64,000 nucleotides of DNA from Synaphobranchus kaupii. Lineage: Eukaryota; Chordata; Actinopteri; Anguilliformes; Synaphobranchidae. The position numbers were made by a program, and so were the translations under genes. Below the pieces are notes generated by a model. The model saw nothing but the letters and a program-made list of their open reading frames with translations, searched no databases and was not told where the DNA came from. The stretch's first letter is position 1; the number at the start of each line of letters is the position of its first letter. Of the stretch, positions 12,863 to 26,091 are shown one piece after another. The stretch lies in the NCBI GenBank assembly GCA_029718625.1, contig CM056377.1:102994585-103058584 (forward strand). The letters are read 5' to 3'.

Positions 12863-15524
12863 AGAGGTTCCGTCCCGATCTGGGAGCGTGCATGTGAGAC
12901 CTCATCTTTATTTCCCCAGTACTATATCACACAGAGGGAAACGGTGCCGTTGACAGTGCGGATATGAGTCTCCCTCTGCGTCTGTAGTAAGCTCAGGCCC
13001 AGGGGCTTTAGTCTCCAAGGGACAGTACTGAGAGACTGTATCATATCGCACCTGCCTACAATACACCAATTTACCTCCCATGCATAAAAGCCTGTACAAA
13101 TCTTGCCATTCACATCACTTAAACTGTAACATACACTGTATTTCACTTGCCACTGCATCTGTGTCAGTTCGGGTCGGTGTACCTGTTGTGCAGAATGAAA
13201 GATTGCGAACGTATCTCTCTGTACCGTCTTTTCACTTTATGTTTTGCTTCTATTTTAAGGAAAAGCACTGAGATTAAAGAAAATGTCAAACAAGATGACG
13301 CAAATAGAATTAGCCTATGTGTATTTGAGGGATGGGATTAGGATTAAGATTGTTGGCTCTGAAGTTTTCGATTGGGATTGTTATGGGGTCTGAATTTCGA
13401 TGATAATAAATGATGTTCAGAATCAGTGCCCTACTTTAAATGAGCCCCACACAGTGTGTACCAAACAAGCAATAAATAGCTCAATGCGGGTTTTTAATTT
13501 TCAGTGGGGGAGTAATCGCAAATAATGAATGCAGGAGAAGATTTGTACATCTCCGATAAGAGGAAAGACATTGTTCTGACCACTTTGAGAGTGCCAGGTG
13601 CTATTGTACGAGGCCGATGAGGTGACCAGACTCTGTGACCAGACACTGCATCTGACGGAAATGCAGGTTGAATGCGAATATGCTGGAAGGAAGGAGAGCC
13701 TGCAGCGGAAGCATACCTATCCCATGGTGCATTGCGATCCACTGCATGATCTTACATGTCAGTTATTTAATATGAAACATGCTTTTTTTGTAGCTATATA
13801 TTAATGTTTCCTTGCATACTTTTTTTGTGTCACGTTCCAGTCTATTACCTTCAAGTTGTTCCCTACTGTTCTCTTCTATTTGTCATATTTACCCCTCTTT
13901 TTTTCTCTTTCATTATTCAAACCTGAGTAGAGCATAGAGGTGAAGAGATCAACTTCTTCCCCTTGGATGCTAAGCTAGAGCACAGTCCCCAGAGACCCCA
14001 CTGTCATGTGTGCTGAGCACACCGTTCGGCGTGAGGTGAACAGGTGCACTGTGGGAGGTGGTGTGTGTACATTATAAAATAGTGCTGCGTCCCCACCTCC
14101 CTCTTATTTGCTTGCACAGGGAGAATAAGGAGTCAAAGCCCAGGAGCTGGGTGTTTAACCACCGACCAATCAACGCCCACTGTGCGTGTCCACAGAGTTA
14201 ATTGTGCCTCGGCTGGCTGTGCTCACACACTAGATAATTATTAACTTTCTAATATGTGTTTGTGCAAATGAGATGGACAGGAGGGGACAAGCCATCCAGA
14301 CGCTCCAGATGTAGGTTTCCTGCCACAGTAGGGGACAGTTTCTTGTTTGAGAAAATGGTCTATGGTATAGGCCACTGCTCCAGCTAATCATTTTCTTGGG
14401 TATGTCACAGTGACAGAGGATTTTAAAACATAGCCTGACTCCTGCCTCAAGATGGCCTTGGACTGCTTTTGACGTTTGTTGCAGCGCCCACATGCAGTAT
14501 GTCATTTTTAAAGTTTATTTGGCATCAAATATAGTTTTCCAACTGTGCATTTTGCCTCAAAATAAAAAAAACACATTGGCTGTCTTGGCTGAAAGAAATA
14601 TGTATATATATATATATATTAAAAAAAATATATATAGTATATATATAATTTTAAAACATTCCTTTAAACCTTTTTGCATTTGGGGTGATTCTCCCTGTAC
14701 TCTCTGTACAGCTCTCTGAGGGCCATCTGTTTACCTACAGGGGCCTTCTCCCAGTCAGTCAACAGGGAGGGGGCCCCTCTGTCTGAGGCAGGAGATGACA
14801 GGGCCTTTTGAAGACCAACACAAATTGAAGTCTGAATTTTAATTAAGGTTAACAACTCCTGCTATTAAATATTCATCCTGTAATGCGATGGGGACTCAGA
14901 TGGAAATGCTAGGAGGTAGATTAGGAGGAGTGGCTCCACACCCACCTCCATTTTGTGGACCTGGAACGCGTTGTGACCTGAGGGTTTTTGGTCTAAACAA
15001 TGGCACTTTGAACAGGCGGTGTTCTGGAGACCTCTCCTGCAACCCAGGTTCACACATTTATCCATTTTAATCAACTTGTGCCCACGGTGCACAATAATTC
15101 CTCAAGCCAGGGCTGGCCCCACAATTCCTGTCCCCAACACCAGGAGGCTCACAACACTCAAATGTACAATAGGATCAGGGAAAGAAATAAAAATGTCACA
15201 AGGAAAATGTAATCCATTTCAGCTGGCAATGAAGTATGGTGTCACCTCCTACCCTATTTGAAGTAATGGGGGTTTTACTGCTCCTTTTGTTGACATTTCA
15301 TATTTCCCCCCTTTTCACAGACAGACTATTCATTGCCTGTTCACTTCAACTTCATCACTGTCACATACGATGGCCAAATTGAACCGCGCTATTCAAATGT
15401 GCCATGGCTTTGCCCGTTTATAAAACAATGATAACACAGGAGAGAGGGCATATGGCCTCCCAGGGCACTGGAAATCTAATAGATGCTCCTTCTCAGATGT
15501 GCGCCTACCTATTAAACTGATGTG
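12863..15524. other. No gene seen
   Basis: AT-rich sequence with one AT simple repeat near 14600. No repeat family recognised. Confidence 0.65.
14600..14656. repeat. AT-rich simple repeat
   Basis: (TA)n interrupted by an A run, then further TATATA. Confidence 0.8.
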
Positions 15525-15700
15525 GATAGCCGTGGGGAGGCTGTCGCCATTGCCTGGTAGCGGGTGCTGTCGACCCGCGCTCCGCTCTCAGCGTCTCGCG
15601 GAAGCGCGGTGTGGACGTGGGTGTCAGCTCGACTCCTCCGCGTGGGGACGGCGGTTTGTTTATCGCGGGAGGTCACGGCGCCGCCCGGCTTGAGGGGCTA
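15525..15700. other. CpG-rich patch, possible unmethylated island
   Basis: By eye there are roughly 25 CpG dinucleotides in about 170 bases, far above the AT-rich surroundings. It includes CCGCGT, GGCGCCGCCC and repeated GCG. No TATA box or clear open exon was found. A GA-rich stretch (15748-15780) and a 25-C run follow. It may be a promoter of an unannotated transcript or simply local composition. Confidence 0.4.
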
Positions 15701-15880
15701 GACTCTTTTTCTGACTCATCACCCTGGGGTTTTGTTTGCAGCCGCTCTAGAGCGAGAGGGGAGGGGAGGGGAGGAGAGAGCGATAGAGAAACGGAGAGTT
15801 CCTCTCTGTGGAATGCCTTTCTAGCCTACCACATGAAGAGCCAGAGCTTTTTCGAAGACCTTGAAGTATTGTGCCGTGCA

Positions 15881-15905
15881 CCCCCCCCCCCCCCCCCCCC
15901 CCCCC
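15881..15905. repeat. Poly(C) run, 25 bases
   Basis: Twenty-five C in a row. Such a run can form an i-motif or, on the other strand, G-quadruplex, and is prone to assembly error. Confidence 0.95.
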
Positions 15906-16551
15906 ACCTCCCCCGTGGGCGGGTTACTTATCACACCAGGCTACGGCAGCACACCTCTGCACCGCATGCTAGGAATGCCCATGAAAAGGAGCAGATCGAG
16001 CTCCTCTGCTTCACGCTGGCAAATGCCATTTTCCACTGTCTGCCCACAGCAGGCGCCGCCGCTGCAGAACACAAACAAATTATTTTCATATCAAATAAAG
16101 GCTTCTAGCGAGGGGAGGGTAGCACAGGGCTCTCACACAGCGAAAGGTGTGCGTTTGAGTGCACTGGTAATTAAAAGGAGCGAAGAGGAAGGCACGAACA
16201 CAAGCATTATGGCTAAACGGTGCACCTGGGTGGGCCTGTGAGGAACAGGAGTCACCTTTGAATGGGAGATGTCGGTAACGGTCAAGACGTCCGCGCGAGG
16301 AGAATTTAGAGGCTAACGCGCTACACAGTCACAACTATCCGATGCGTCCATTCAATGAAGAAAAGCTGAATCAATGCGATTTTAAGCAACGCAGTCTCCA
16401 GAGGGACAAGGGGAGCCGGGATAAAAGTACGGTTCACAAACACAGTGCGGTTCACAAAACAACAGATACGTTTTGTTTGATCACAGAATTCATAGTGTGG
16501 CTGCTGGACTCCAAGGCTGTATGGTTCGGTTCTGACATCGATTCATCATCG

Positions 16552-16815
16552 CGTTCGTTTCTGTATCGTAGGCTGCGGCGCTGGATACTGTATCGTCAGT
16601 TCTGTGCGCTTCTCCTGTGCTGTATGAACGGTTGTCACGTTCATTTCCGCATCACCGGAGGCTGCAGTGCCGTACGGTTCATACGTCGACACACTGCTCC
16701 GTTCATTTCTGTATCACTGATTCCAGTGCTGAATGGTCCTTATATCACTGTATCATCACATTTATTTCTGGATCATGGGTTCTGTGCTATTCAATATATC
16801 TGAATGATACAGGTC
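16552..16815. repeat. Decayed minisatellite, period about 57-86 bp
   Basis: Four degenerate units begin CGTTCGTTTCTGTATCG (16552), CGTTCATTTCCGCATCACC (16638), CGTTCATTTCTGTATCACTG (16700) and CATTTATTTCTGGATCATGG (16757). Each is followed by a diverged version of GGCTGCAGTGC or CCAGTGCTG. Spacing shrinks from 86 to 57 bases. There is no coding frame that keeps the repeat in phase. Confidence 0.55.
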
Positions 16816-18499
16816 ACATTTAGATTTTGAACTGGCCGGGTATTTCCTTTAATGTTTCGCAGGGTTTTACGGGGATTGTTGGCAACGGGATTCTAAGCTC
16901 ATCTAAAGGTCAAAAACCCTCTTCAGAGCCAGAGAGCTTTTGAGCTTGAAAGGATAATGTGGTCACAGTGCATATCATTGTGCGGCAATGTGTGAATGTG
17001 CATTTGTGTGTCTCCTGTACGCGCCAGTGTTCTGTATCTCTGGGCGCTGCTCATTGAGCATTTGTGTGTATTCATACCTGCTTCCCTCTGAAGCAGATTT
17101 ATGCGCGTGTGTGTTTATTTGTGCATGTGCACAATTCAGTTGGTTCGGTGCGGTTGCACGTGCCAGTGTGTCCGTTTCTGTTTTTATGCTACGTGTTACA
17201 CCCCTGTCAGTTTGTGCCGTTTCTTGTCTTTCCTTTACCTGTCGGCACGGATGGTGGGTGGAGCTATGATGATGTCAACATACCTCGGGATCACCTGCAC
17301 CTGCATCAATTTAAGAGCTTGCTAATCTTTTTCTCATGGGGTTGGTGAAAGGCTGGGAGAGTTGCCCTTGCAAGACCTACATTATATTTGCTTTTCCCAA
17401 TGCTAATAGTTCTTCCTGACATTTGTGTGTTTAGTTGTTTGCAGTTGCAGGGTAGGTTAACTTAGTGTATTACAGCGGAGAACTGGACGACTGCGGTTGA
17501 TTTGTAGGTAAGAACAATATCCTGGAAGATTGTTCCACGCGTATGATAGCATAGTGCTTTATCTTTGTATACCTGCCCTGACTCTACATGCATTATATTG
17601 TGTGTTGTCTTGTATTAAATCTCACTTTGACTTGTGGTGTGGCGCTCTATCCACGGTCGTGTGATACCTTTCCTGGTTATTGTAACACAGGGAGTGGGTG
17701 TGGGCCTTAACATATTTGTCTGTCTATATTTATTGTATGTTTGACAATACAATTTTATTATTTTTATAAGATGTGTTTGTGTGTTTAGCATCAATGTGGT
17801 CTACTGCAACTCACCAGAAAAAAAAACCCTGAGAAAAGACATAATAATCTAAGAAATCCTCACCTTTGTTTTTCCTGCTTTGTTGCAGCGATGCAGTATA
17901 GCGTGCTTAAAGAAACATCCACAGCACGTCACCTTTGGTGGGTAATGGCCGTTCACTGGCCAGTCTGTTAATCGGAGCGTTTGAGATGAAGCGATAAAGG
18001 GTAAAGTGAGCACATGGATCTACTCACAGCGGGGGGCGTGGCTTGCAGGCCCCAGGGGGCCCGCACTGTTTGAAGGGATCACAGTCATGGAGTCTGTTAA
18101 ATTGTGGAGAATACGTGAGTATAGGCATAAGGTTTAAAGAGGATAAACCATAAGTCACTTACCGTATATGGCGGTGCCAAATGTAAAATTGAAAACAAAT
18201 ATTTCTGCATATATTTTATTTCTGTATTTGAGATAATTTGTTTTTAATCGCATATAGCAAATTGAGAGGTATTTACAGATAGCTTGTTAGCAGACAATAA
18301 ATATTTTAATTAAATATAAGCTTGCTATATTATATAAATGTGTTGAATAGAATTAAATATTTTACATAAAAGAGCCGTTTCTCACTAGCGCCACTGCAAA
18401 TACTCAGTCAATAAATTTTTCCCACAAAAAAATTTAATTGCAATAGGTGCCTTTCCTTCATCTAATGCCTCTGCATGTGCTGATTTTTTTATATATTGT
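16816..18499. other. No gene seen
   Basis: GT-rich in its first 400 bases, AT-rich after 18120. No coding or mobile feature recognised. Confidence 0.65.
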
Positions 18500-18715
18500 G
18501 TCGTTTGGACAGGGTATTAAAATTTGTTCAGGACCAATCAGAGGGACAGGTTGAGTCCTCTTCGGCTCCACGGAGCAGACGCAGTTTGTACAAACGGGCG
18601 GCGAAAAAGACATCCGGAGCGTCAATTCAGTTTTTACGAGGCCGTGGAAAGGCAATGGGTGACGTCACAGTGGCTTTGTCCATATTTTTATACAGTCTAT
18701 GGTTGGGACATGCGC
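18500..18715. repeat. Likely dispersed fish repeat relic
   Basis: The phrases GTTTGTACAAACGGGCGGCG, GAAAAAGACATCCGGAGCG and ATTTTTATACAGTCTATGG, with GTGACGTCACAGTGGCTTTG between them, recur from memory in many teleost repeats. No termini or duplication could be defined here. A CRE-like TGACGTCA is at about 18660. The call depends on recollection and needs a repeat-library search. Confidence 0.4.
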
Positions 18716-21700
18716 TGGGCCTAATGCGGCACTGCAATGGTGGGGGTGGGGGCGTGTCCTTCACAAGGCACTCCATGTTAATTAGCATGGCTGAGTCAAA
18801 AGGTGAATGATGCAGTCTTCCCAACGCCGCTCTTTGCAGCGAGCTCAGATTATTACATACACAAACAGGAGGCGATAATGTGCCAAGTCCCAGTGGTGCT
18901 GTTAGGGCCATTTCAGACCCCCTAAATCTGGCACGGAATGTGGAGAATAATTGGCAAGGTAAAACTGCAATGATCAATGGAGACCATATGATAAGAGGGC
19001 CTGCCTTTTTTGGCGATGAATTCTGATTTTTTTTTTCTTCATTCAGGGACATTCTTAATATTGCAATTAATAAAGTCAAAATAACAGTGCTGCATTAGGA
19101 GGTTGAACTGGATGAGATTAAACGCCCGCACATATATACGCACAGTGGGAGTGCACACACACACATGCACACATTTTACAGGCTTTCTAATAAAGCTCAC
19201 ACATTGAGCTAATTAGTAGCTTCCTGCAATACTCTTTGGAAATCACACTTTCCCATAATCAGCCATCTGCAGTCAAATCACATATTCACAATGTAGCATC
19301 TACAAATAGATTTTTACCAATCAGATTATTCTCATAATTGGACTTCTGTAAGGTATGTGAACAGCACCTTCCTGTAAGAATCTCTCTCAGCTTTACGTTC
19401 TCTCAGCGACTTTAAATAATTAGGGCCTTTAATTAAGGTGGAATTCATTTTGGCTCACGTGATGTCCTGTTAGTTCCTAATGAGATTGTACTTGGTAGCT
19501 TATTGAAAGACAACAGCTGGTCAAACTGAGCTATGATTGTTGCGCGTGCTGTGAATGTACTGCCCTCTTTGAAGGACAACACAATGTGGGAGTATTATGC
19601 AGCTGAAACCAACATCATTAATAGCAACGGTGCTGAATTATTTACATTTTTGTGTCAATCTGACATACACAGAATGAAATAAGTGTTATTTGCCAATGTG
19701 ACTCAGTGACAATGCAATAGAAATGACAGCATTTCACAGTGATGTTTTCACAATGTGGCATGCCAACATTTTGAGGATATACCAGGGAAAAACAACTTTG
19801 ATTACCACAAATATACTTAACAATAACATATGCACATATTGTCATAATAAATATCTTGATTATCTTAATATCGTAATTTGTTTGGGGATTTTTAATTGTA
19901 CTACTTTGTTGATGTATTTACTGTGAGTTACTGTGTGCTAGCCAGAACAGTTACTTTCAATTGCTGTTTAATATGAGACTGTTGTATAAAGGAGTCACTT
20001 TAGTAGGGTAGCGTTATGACAGATGACATGTATATTGTGGTGGTGAAACTTTTGAACTTGAATTACTTTTGTACACTTAAGCAAGGATTTATGAAGATTT
20101 ATAAATCACATAAACACACACGCAGTCAATGGTTTTTGCCAGGACTGGACTGACACAAGCCCAGCCCTACTGTTATGTGTCATTAGCTAACTCCACTTCA
20201 AACCGAGCTGCATTTTTGCATTGTTGAATGTGGGAATTGATCCCTGAACCCGAGCTATGCACTCAGGAATATTCAATCGCTCTACCCTGTCCGCCCCCCC
20301 CCCCCCCCCCCTTTGGCTCCCGCCCCCCTGCTGCCGCGCTGGGAGCCAAGGAGACCGGGCTCCAGGGATAACAGAATTCATTATCAGCCTCTGCTCACCG
20401 CCAGTAATGAATAGAGAAGACGATTAGATTTTTTCCCCTCTGCTGTTACAAGAAGGGCAGTTCCAGCTAATGTGAAGCTCTGCGGCGTTTCCCCCGGAAC
20501 ACCCAAGCCCCTTCTACCAGTTTATTGGGCTTTATAGCATTAACACAAAGGCCTTTATGAATTACACCCTCTAAACAAAATCAGTCTCCCATTCCCAGAA
20601 TGGAGAGCTTATTACACTCCCCATGCCAGTTAAACAGGCATTTGTTTTTTAGGAAAGAGGCCGAGGGCCATGTTTCAAGCCCCAGTGTTATTAAAGCGAA
20701 CCCCTCTTGAGTGAAAGCCCTTGATGTATGCGGTAATAAAGCTGCAGTGTTAAGTTAAGGTGCTCAGACTGCTATAACTGCTATACCTTCTCCAGAGTTA
20801 GACAGTTTCTTAAGTTAACACCGAGCACTGTTTATGTCCACATAAAATGTGCATACAGATGAGAGTTTATAACTAAAGTTCCTACAAGGAAACAACAACT
20901 GCTCTCCCACTCTGCATTGTGCTGCTGGGTTGGTGATTCACCTATTCGATGCTGTTTAAGGAAGCATGCCAGGTGTCTGAAGTTCATAGACGTTGTCTGG
21001 GAACGCCTCTGATGCAAAATGAATGGAGGTATCATAAGCACACTGATTAACAACTTATTTGATGCAGGTTGTTAAAATCTATCAATGATAATGAAGGCCT
21101 GGGTTTCATTATTAATGGGCCTCATTCATTTTTCAGAAGTATAGAATTTCCCATAATCCCTTGCAGCATTGGTGTTTTGTATTCAGGCTGAGATGTTTGC
21201 AGCCTGACAGTATTGGCACTGCAGGGCTCTCCCACCATGACTGGATTAGTCTGTCCACATGGGGATGGTACAACCATGCCCAGGATTGTAATGAGGAAGA
21301 TCCATCTTTAATGAACTACCAGAACCTCACTTATTCATTTTCTTGGCAATTACCAATTCATTGCCATAGCACTGAAAAGAAAGACAAATTTTCCGTCTTT
21401 CATTGGTGGCTACTTGTGCACCATGGGTTCTGACTGAAGCACAGTCGTATCACCTGGGAAACAGCCATTGTATTTCCGGGATATCATTACTTTCCTGTTT
21501 TATGTTCGGAATAACATTGTTAGAAATCTTGAAATGGGTTAGTAACTACTAAGTGGGTGTTTTACAGTGCAGTAACTCCCAGGGAGTTTGTTTTGGGTTC
21601 CCTGTTTCATTTTTCACTTTTCTCAGTTCCTTTATTGACAGTAACTGAAATATGAGGGACCTCTCTTACCATAGCAACCATCTGGCACAGGGCCAATGCC

Positions 21701-22465
21701 TTTCCACAATTATGAAATGCTTTAAATGAGTGCTACGTTCCAGGTGATGATATTAACTATTTCCTGTCCAGAGTGAAAGAGGTCTCCTAATGGTGTTCTT
21801 GACAATTTAGGTTCCGTTGCCTATGATTGCAAGCCAAGAACACTTGATTTGCTGTAAAATAGTGCTAAATTAGGAGATGTCTTCTGTGTAGCTCCATTAT
21901 TTTGTGCATATTACAGTGGATTTGTATAATGTATTCCCCATCTCTGCTTCAAAGCAATTAAAATGCTGACTGGTCCACCTCCCCCACCAGTTTAATATTC
22001 CAGGAGATTGACAGTAAGCTGTCTTTACAAGGTAGATAAGGTAGATATAGTGGAAGTCTGGATAATGAAAATTGGGTTCGCCTCCTTGCATCATGAAATC
22101 GGCTTAATTTTGACAGCTCCTAACAAGCGTTTGTGTCTCACAAAGGTATGCTATGGCAATGAAAGAGTGAGGAACGACTAGACTAATGGAATGATTGTGT
22201 TTCAGCAAGGATTTTGCTGACTGTCTGCTAGACATTTACTATGGTCACAGCATGTCTTAGTTTCTAAAGATTCGTCTCTGTATTTCTCTTTAATGAAGAA
22301 TGCAAGTAATTTATCTGCAGAAGATTCCTCGCAGTAAAACTAGAAGCTTTTTTTCATTTGGCCTGTTGGAACATCACACTTTGAACCATACCGATGCAAA
22401 CAACCAAATAATAATTCAGAATTGCATTGATTTCTACCAGTAGCTACTCATGTAAACTGCCTATG
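18716..22465. other. No gene; possible conserved non-coding DNA
   Basis: Holds one poly(C) run. Stretches 19180-19520 and 20450-20720 are free of recognisable repeats and rich in TAAT, ATTA and CATTA homeodomain-like words, the usual look of developmental enhancers. Conservation cannot be judged from one sequence. Confidence 0.35.
20294..20311. repeat. Poly(C) run, 18 bases
   Basis: Uninterrupted C run followed by CTTTGGCTCC. Confidence 0.9.
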
Positions 22466-22690
22466 TGCGGCAGTGTAGTATAATGGTTAAGGAGCTGGCC
22501 TTGTAACCGAAAGGTTGCAGGTTCGATTCCCAGGTAGGACACTGTCGTTGTACCCTTGAGCAAGGTACTTAACCTGAATTGCTTCAGTATATATCCAGCT
22601 GTATAAATGGATAAATGTAATAAGAAGTTGTGTAAGTCGCTCTGGATAAGAGCGTCTGCTAAATGCCTGTAATGTAATGTAAATGTAATG
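22466..22690 (+). mobile_element. tRNA-derived SINE with L2-type 3' tail
   Basis: The 5' part carries pol III boxes: an A-box-like stretch around TAGTATAATGGTTAAGG and a B box in GGTTCGATTCC (about 22521). A body with TTGAGCAAGGTACTTAACCT follows, then the hairpin GCTCTGGATAAGAGC, CGTCTGCTAAATG and a TGTAA-type tail. That tail matches the 3' end of L2-clade LINEs such as eel UnaL2, which would have supplied the reverse transcriptase. Of the copies in the window this one is the best preserved. A duplication at the insertion site is not clear. Confidence 0.85.
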
Positions 22691-25600
22691 CCTGGTCCTT
22701 TATAGAATTCTGTGATTTAATTATATTTGTTTTTTCACATGATGCGTGACATTCTTTCTTTAGGAGGAGGATATGGAATAAATGTGAATAATATTGTATG
22801 GTTGAGCTTAAATGGCTTAATTTGTGCTTTAGGGGCAGGTTTAGAATTAATGGATGAACTCAGGGCAAGTGAGCAGAATTAATAGGGTTTGCGTCTCGCA
22901 ATTTCATGCCCTCTAAACCTCTTTTTTAATGTGGGTGGAAAAAAGCTACGTATTCTGGAGAAAAACAGATTTTTGTCAGATTTCCATTTCATATGCAGTC
23001 TCTTCATGTTTAACAGTATTGCATAATACATCATAGTATTTTCATAGACACTTGCTGGAAAACTACTTCTCCCTTACCATTTTCCTGAGATGAACAGTTT
23101 GGGAGCTGGGTTTTTGGCTCAGCTATAATTCCACTATCCAAGGTATTGTTGCTGTTCTCTAGGTTTGGGAGAAGGTGGCACTGTTGTCATTTCATGTCAT
23201 TCAGCGCCAGCGTAGATATGATAATGCTTTCAGCACAGTCCTGATCACAGGAAACACAGCAGCGTGAAGCAGCCACTGATGAAGTACAGACAGGGTCAAA
23301 TGCTCTGTCACGAAAACAGCAGTCCGTGGAGAATAAAGGCTGTGGGGCTCATCTCGGGAGGGCTATCCCAGTGAATGGGTTCTTTTTGTTATTCGCTATT
23401 ACTGAGAAGAGAAACCCGTGCAGAATTTTTGCGGCACAATTAATTCATGGTTTGCGATCGTGCTTGCACCCCGGAGACCGCTGTGTGTGAAGAAAAGAAT
23501 AAAATGCCATTTCGTCTTTCACGGGAGGTTTACAATCCATTACAGAATCCTCCTCTCCTTTGAGCGATTCCCCCTTTCCCCTTTCATCCCTTTTCAACAG
23601 ACTTGGGATCTGTGAGGTGTTATTTGCCATGGTCAGATTTTCCTGGACAAGGGCGGACATTTTAGCATTGTTATAGTAAGAATCAAATGAAACAACAATA
23701 TTCCACGAGGGAGTGTCTTTCTCCTGTTTAATGATATGTAGAATACCTTCTTCGTCTTCTCTAATACAAGAGCAGCAGGGAACTTTCACCCATGGTTGTA
23801 CAAACATGCGTGGAACAGTTGGAGGCTCTCTCACTGTCATTAAAGTGGTGTCTTAAATTTGGAGAAACATGCTCACAATATTTAGTTTCACCCAAGACTT
23901 TGACACAAATGCAGAAGGGTTTAAATACGGATAGCTATTTTGGATGTTTGTTTGTCTAGTTGATGTTCCGTGTTAGTGACACATAGTGAGGTATAATTTG
24001 CCTTAATCCAGGACGCAGTTTCATTAGGAAAAGGTTCATGTTGGATGATGTCATTTTGCCAGTGTTGGATTGTGTCATTTTGGCAGAGCTCAGTCTGACT
24101 GCCCTGGACTAAGGATTTCAAATGATGGATGTTGTGTATAGAGTTGCATGTGGTTCACATTTGATGGAGTTGATGGCACCCCATCATAGGCTGCTGAACA
24201 AGATGTATGGCACGTCATGCTTAAATAATTGGACTGGATTTATGCCGTAGTTTATGTTTTCCTTGAGAGGAATTGTCCCTCCTTTTTGTGAGAAATACTA
24301 CCTGTATTTATGGCATTGTGTGAGGACGTGCACGGCCATCGTGTATGCAGGAATGTCACACACACACATAGACACACACACACACACACACATGCACACA
24401 CGCACAGACAAACGCAAACAAACAAACACACACACACAGACAAACACAAACAAATAAACAAACACACACACACAAACATACAAACACACACACACAGACA
24501 AACACAGGCCTGTCCTCGTTTCAGGGCATCACTGCTGTACAATAAATCCATTTCTGCTCATTTAGGCTCATGGGATATATTTTCTTCATAAATACCAAGC
24601 CAAAAAACAGTGATATGCTGAAAAAATCTTATGGGGGCAAGCCTATTAAATTAAGAATGTGCTGTGATTATACAAGAGGCCAGAGATATAGTCATATCTA
24701 TAAGACGAGCAGTGAGCAAAAGTGCTTGCCTCTAGTATGATGTACAATATTTCATTTAAATATACAAGAGAATAGGATAGAGCATGGGGTGGGTACAGAG
24801 GTGAGGCCATTTCTATGGGGCGATACACTCTGTGCTGAAAATAAACTCCACTAACCTCAACACACTGACCTCATCCTCTCCAGCACTGCTGGTCCCATGA
24901 ATTTTAACTTCCTCTGATATGACCAAGCTTAAAGAACAGCAAGTGTGGAAATTAATTCGTTCTGACTCATACCATATTCAAGGTTATAGACGTCTGGTTA
25001 TGGTTGCTCATGTTAATTTTGCTGGGAGATAGCATATTAGTTCATAATTACATGCCATGCATGTGCTTCATAAAGGTGTTCAAGCTCTGTAGCAGGCCAA
25101 CAAATGGTTCTGTCTCAAACAATTTTAAACAAGGAAAAAGATACAAAGTGAGTTATTTCTTTGGCGTTAAACTAGACTGCACACACACTGTAATGATGGG
25201 CCAGTCATGACATATTAATTTTCAACCTGATATTCATGTGGCACCAACATTACAAGGGTGCTTATATCTCTCTCTCTCTCACAGCAGGAAGCCCGGCACA
25301 GCTCAGTAACCGTACGTGTTTGTGGTCACAGCAACACACACACCAACCCAGAGCTTCCCAGATGAGCTTTATTGGGTTCATGCTGGTAGACAGGGAGGCC
25401 AGTCTATCATGTGCATGTTGTTTCACACCGTGAGAGTTGGCAAACACTGTCATTGCGTGTTTTCACACGTAATTGTGAGGCCAATATTGTTTGTTTTTTC
25501 CCCCACAAATGAAGGTTCAGTGTGTAAGGTCACAACATAGTCGCTACAGAGTTGTGCAGTCAATGAACCATCAACTGTGGCCATGCTGTGATCTCTGTCC

Positions 25601-26091
25601 ATGTGTTATTGCAGGCTATATAGTGACACCTCCGTTATGCATCCTGGAGTCACCATCTTACTGTAGGGATAATCTGGCCACCATGAAGTCCAGGTGTCGA
25701 TCCTGGAGATGCCTCAGTGGGACATACCTTTATAGTGATAAAATGGTAATGTATGGTTATCTTGGTCATTGTCAGAGAGGTTGAACCCATCATCCATTGT
25801 TATGTGATTGCAGACAGTATATTGTGAACAAGAAACACAATTCAGCCTTATTTCATACTATAAATGGAAGAATATGCCTGTTGGCAAGCACTTCATTTGA
25901 CAGTATATTTCATTCCCCAGTACAATCATGTACAAACCTTCAAACTTTATGTGTGACATCACAGTGACTATTAAACCGTATAATGTATCATGGTAATGGT
26001 TTATATTACATTCTAAAGCATGTTAAAATTACCTATGAGCTGTTATATAGAAACATTTATAATGCATTAACAGTGCATCATAAGACACTGT
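22691..26091. other. No gene seen
   Basis: Contains the compound CA microsatellite (24356-24505) and a short CT repeat near 25268. No other feature recognised. Confidence 0.65.
24356..24505. repeat. Compound (CA)n/(AAAC)n microsatellite
   Basis: CA repeats alternate with CAAA and CAGA units over about 150 bases. Both strands give long open frames of Cys/Val or Thr/His repeats, which are artefacts of the repeat. Confidence 0.9.

Noticed and set aside
20200..20295. SINE head on the minus strand (GGGTTCAGGGATCAATTCCC)
   Set aside because: Only a loose B-box-like match, with no A box, body or tail.
22466..22545. tRNA gene
   Set aside because: Pol III boxes are present but the sequence continues into a SINE body and L2-type tail, and no full cloverleaf forms.
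24252..24551. Cys/Val-rich and Thr/His-rich open frames
   Set aside because: They translate a CA/GT microsatellite and carry no real protein signal.
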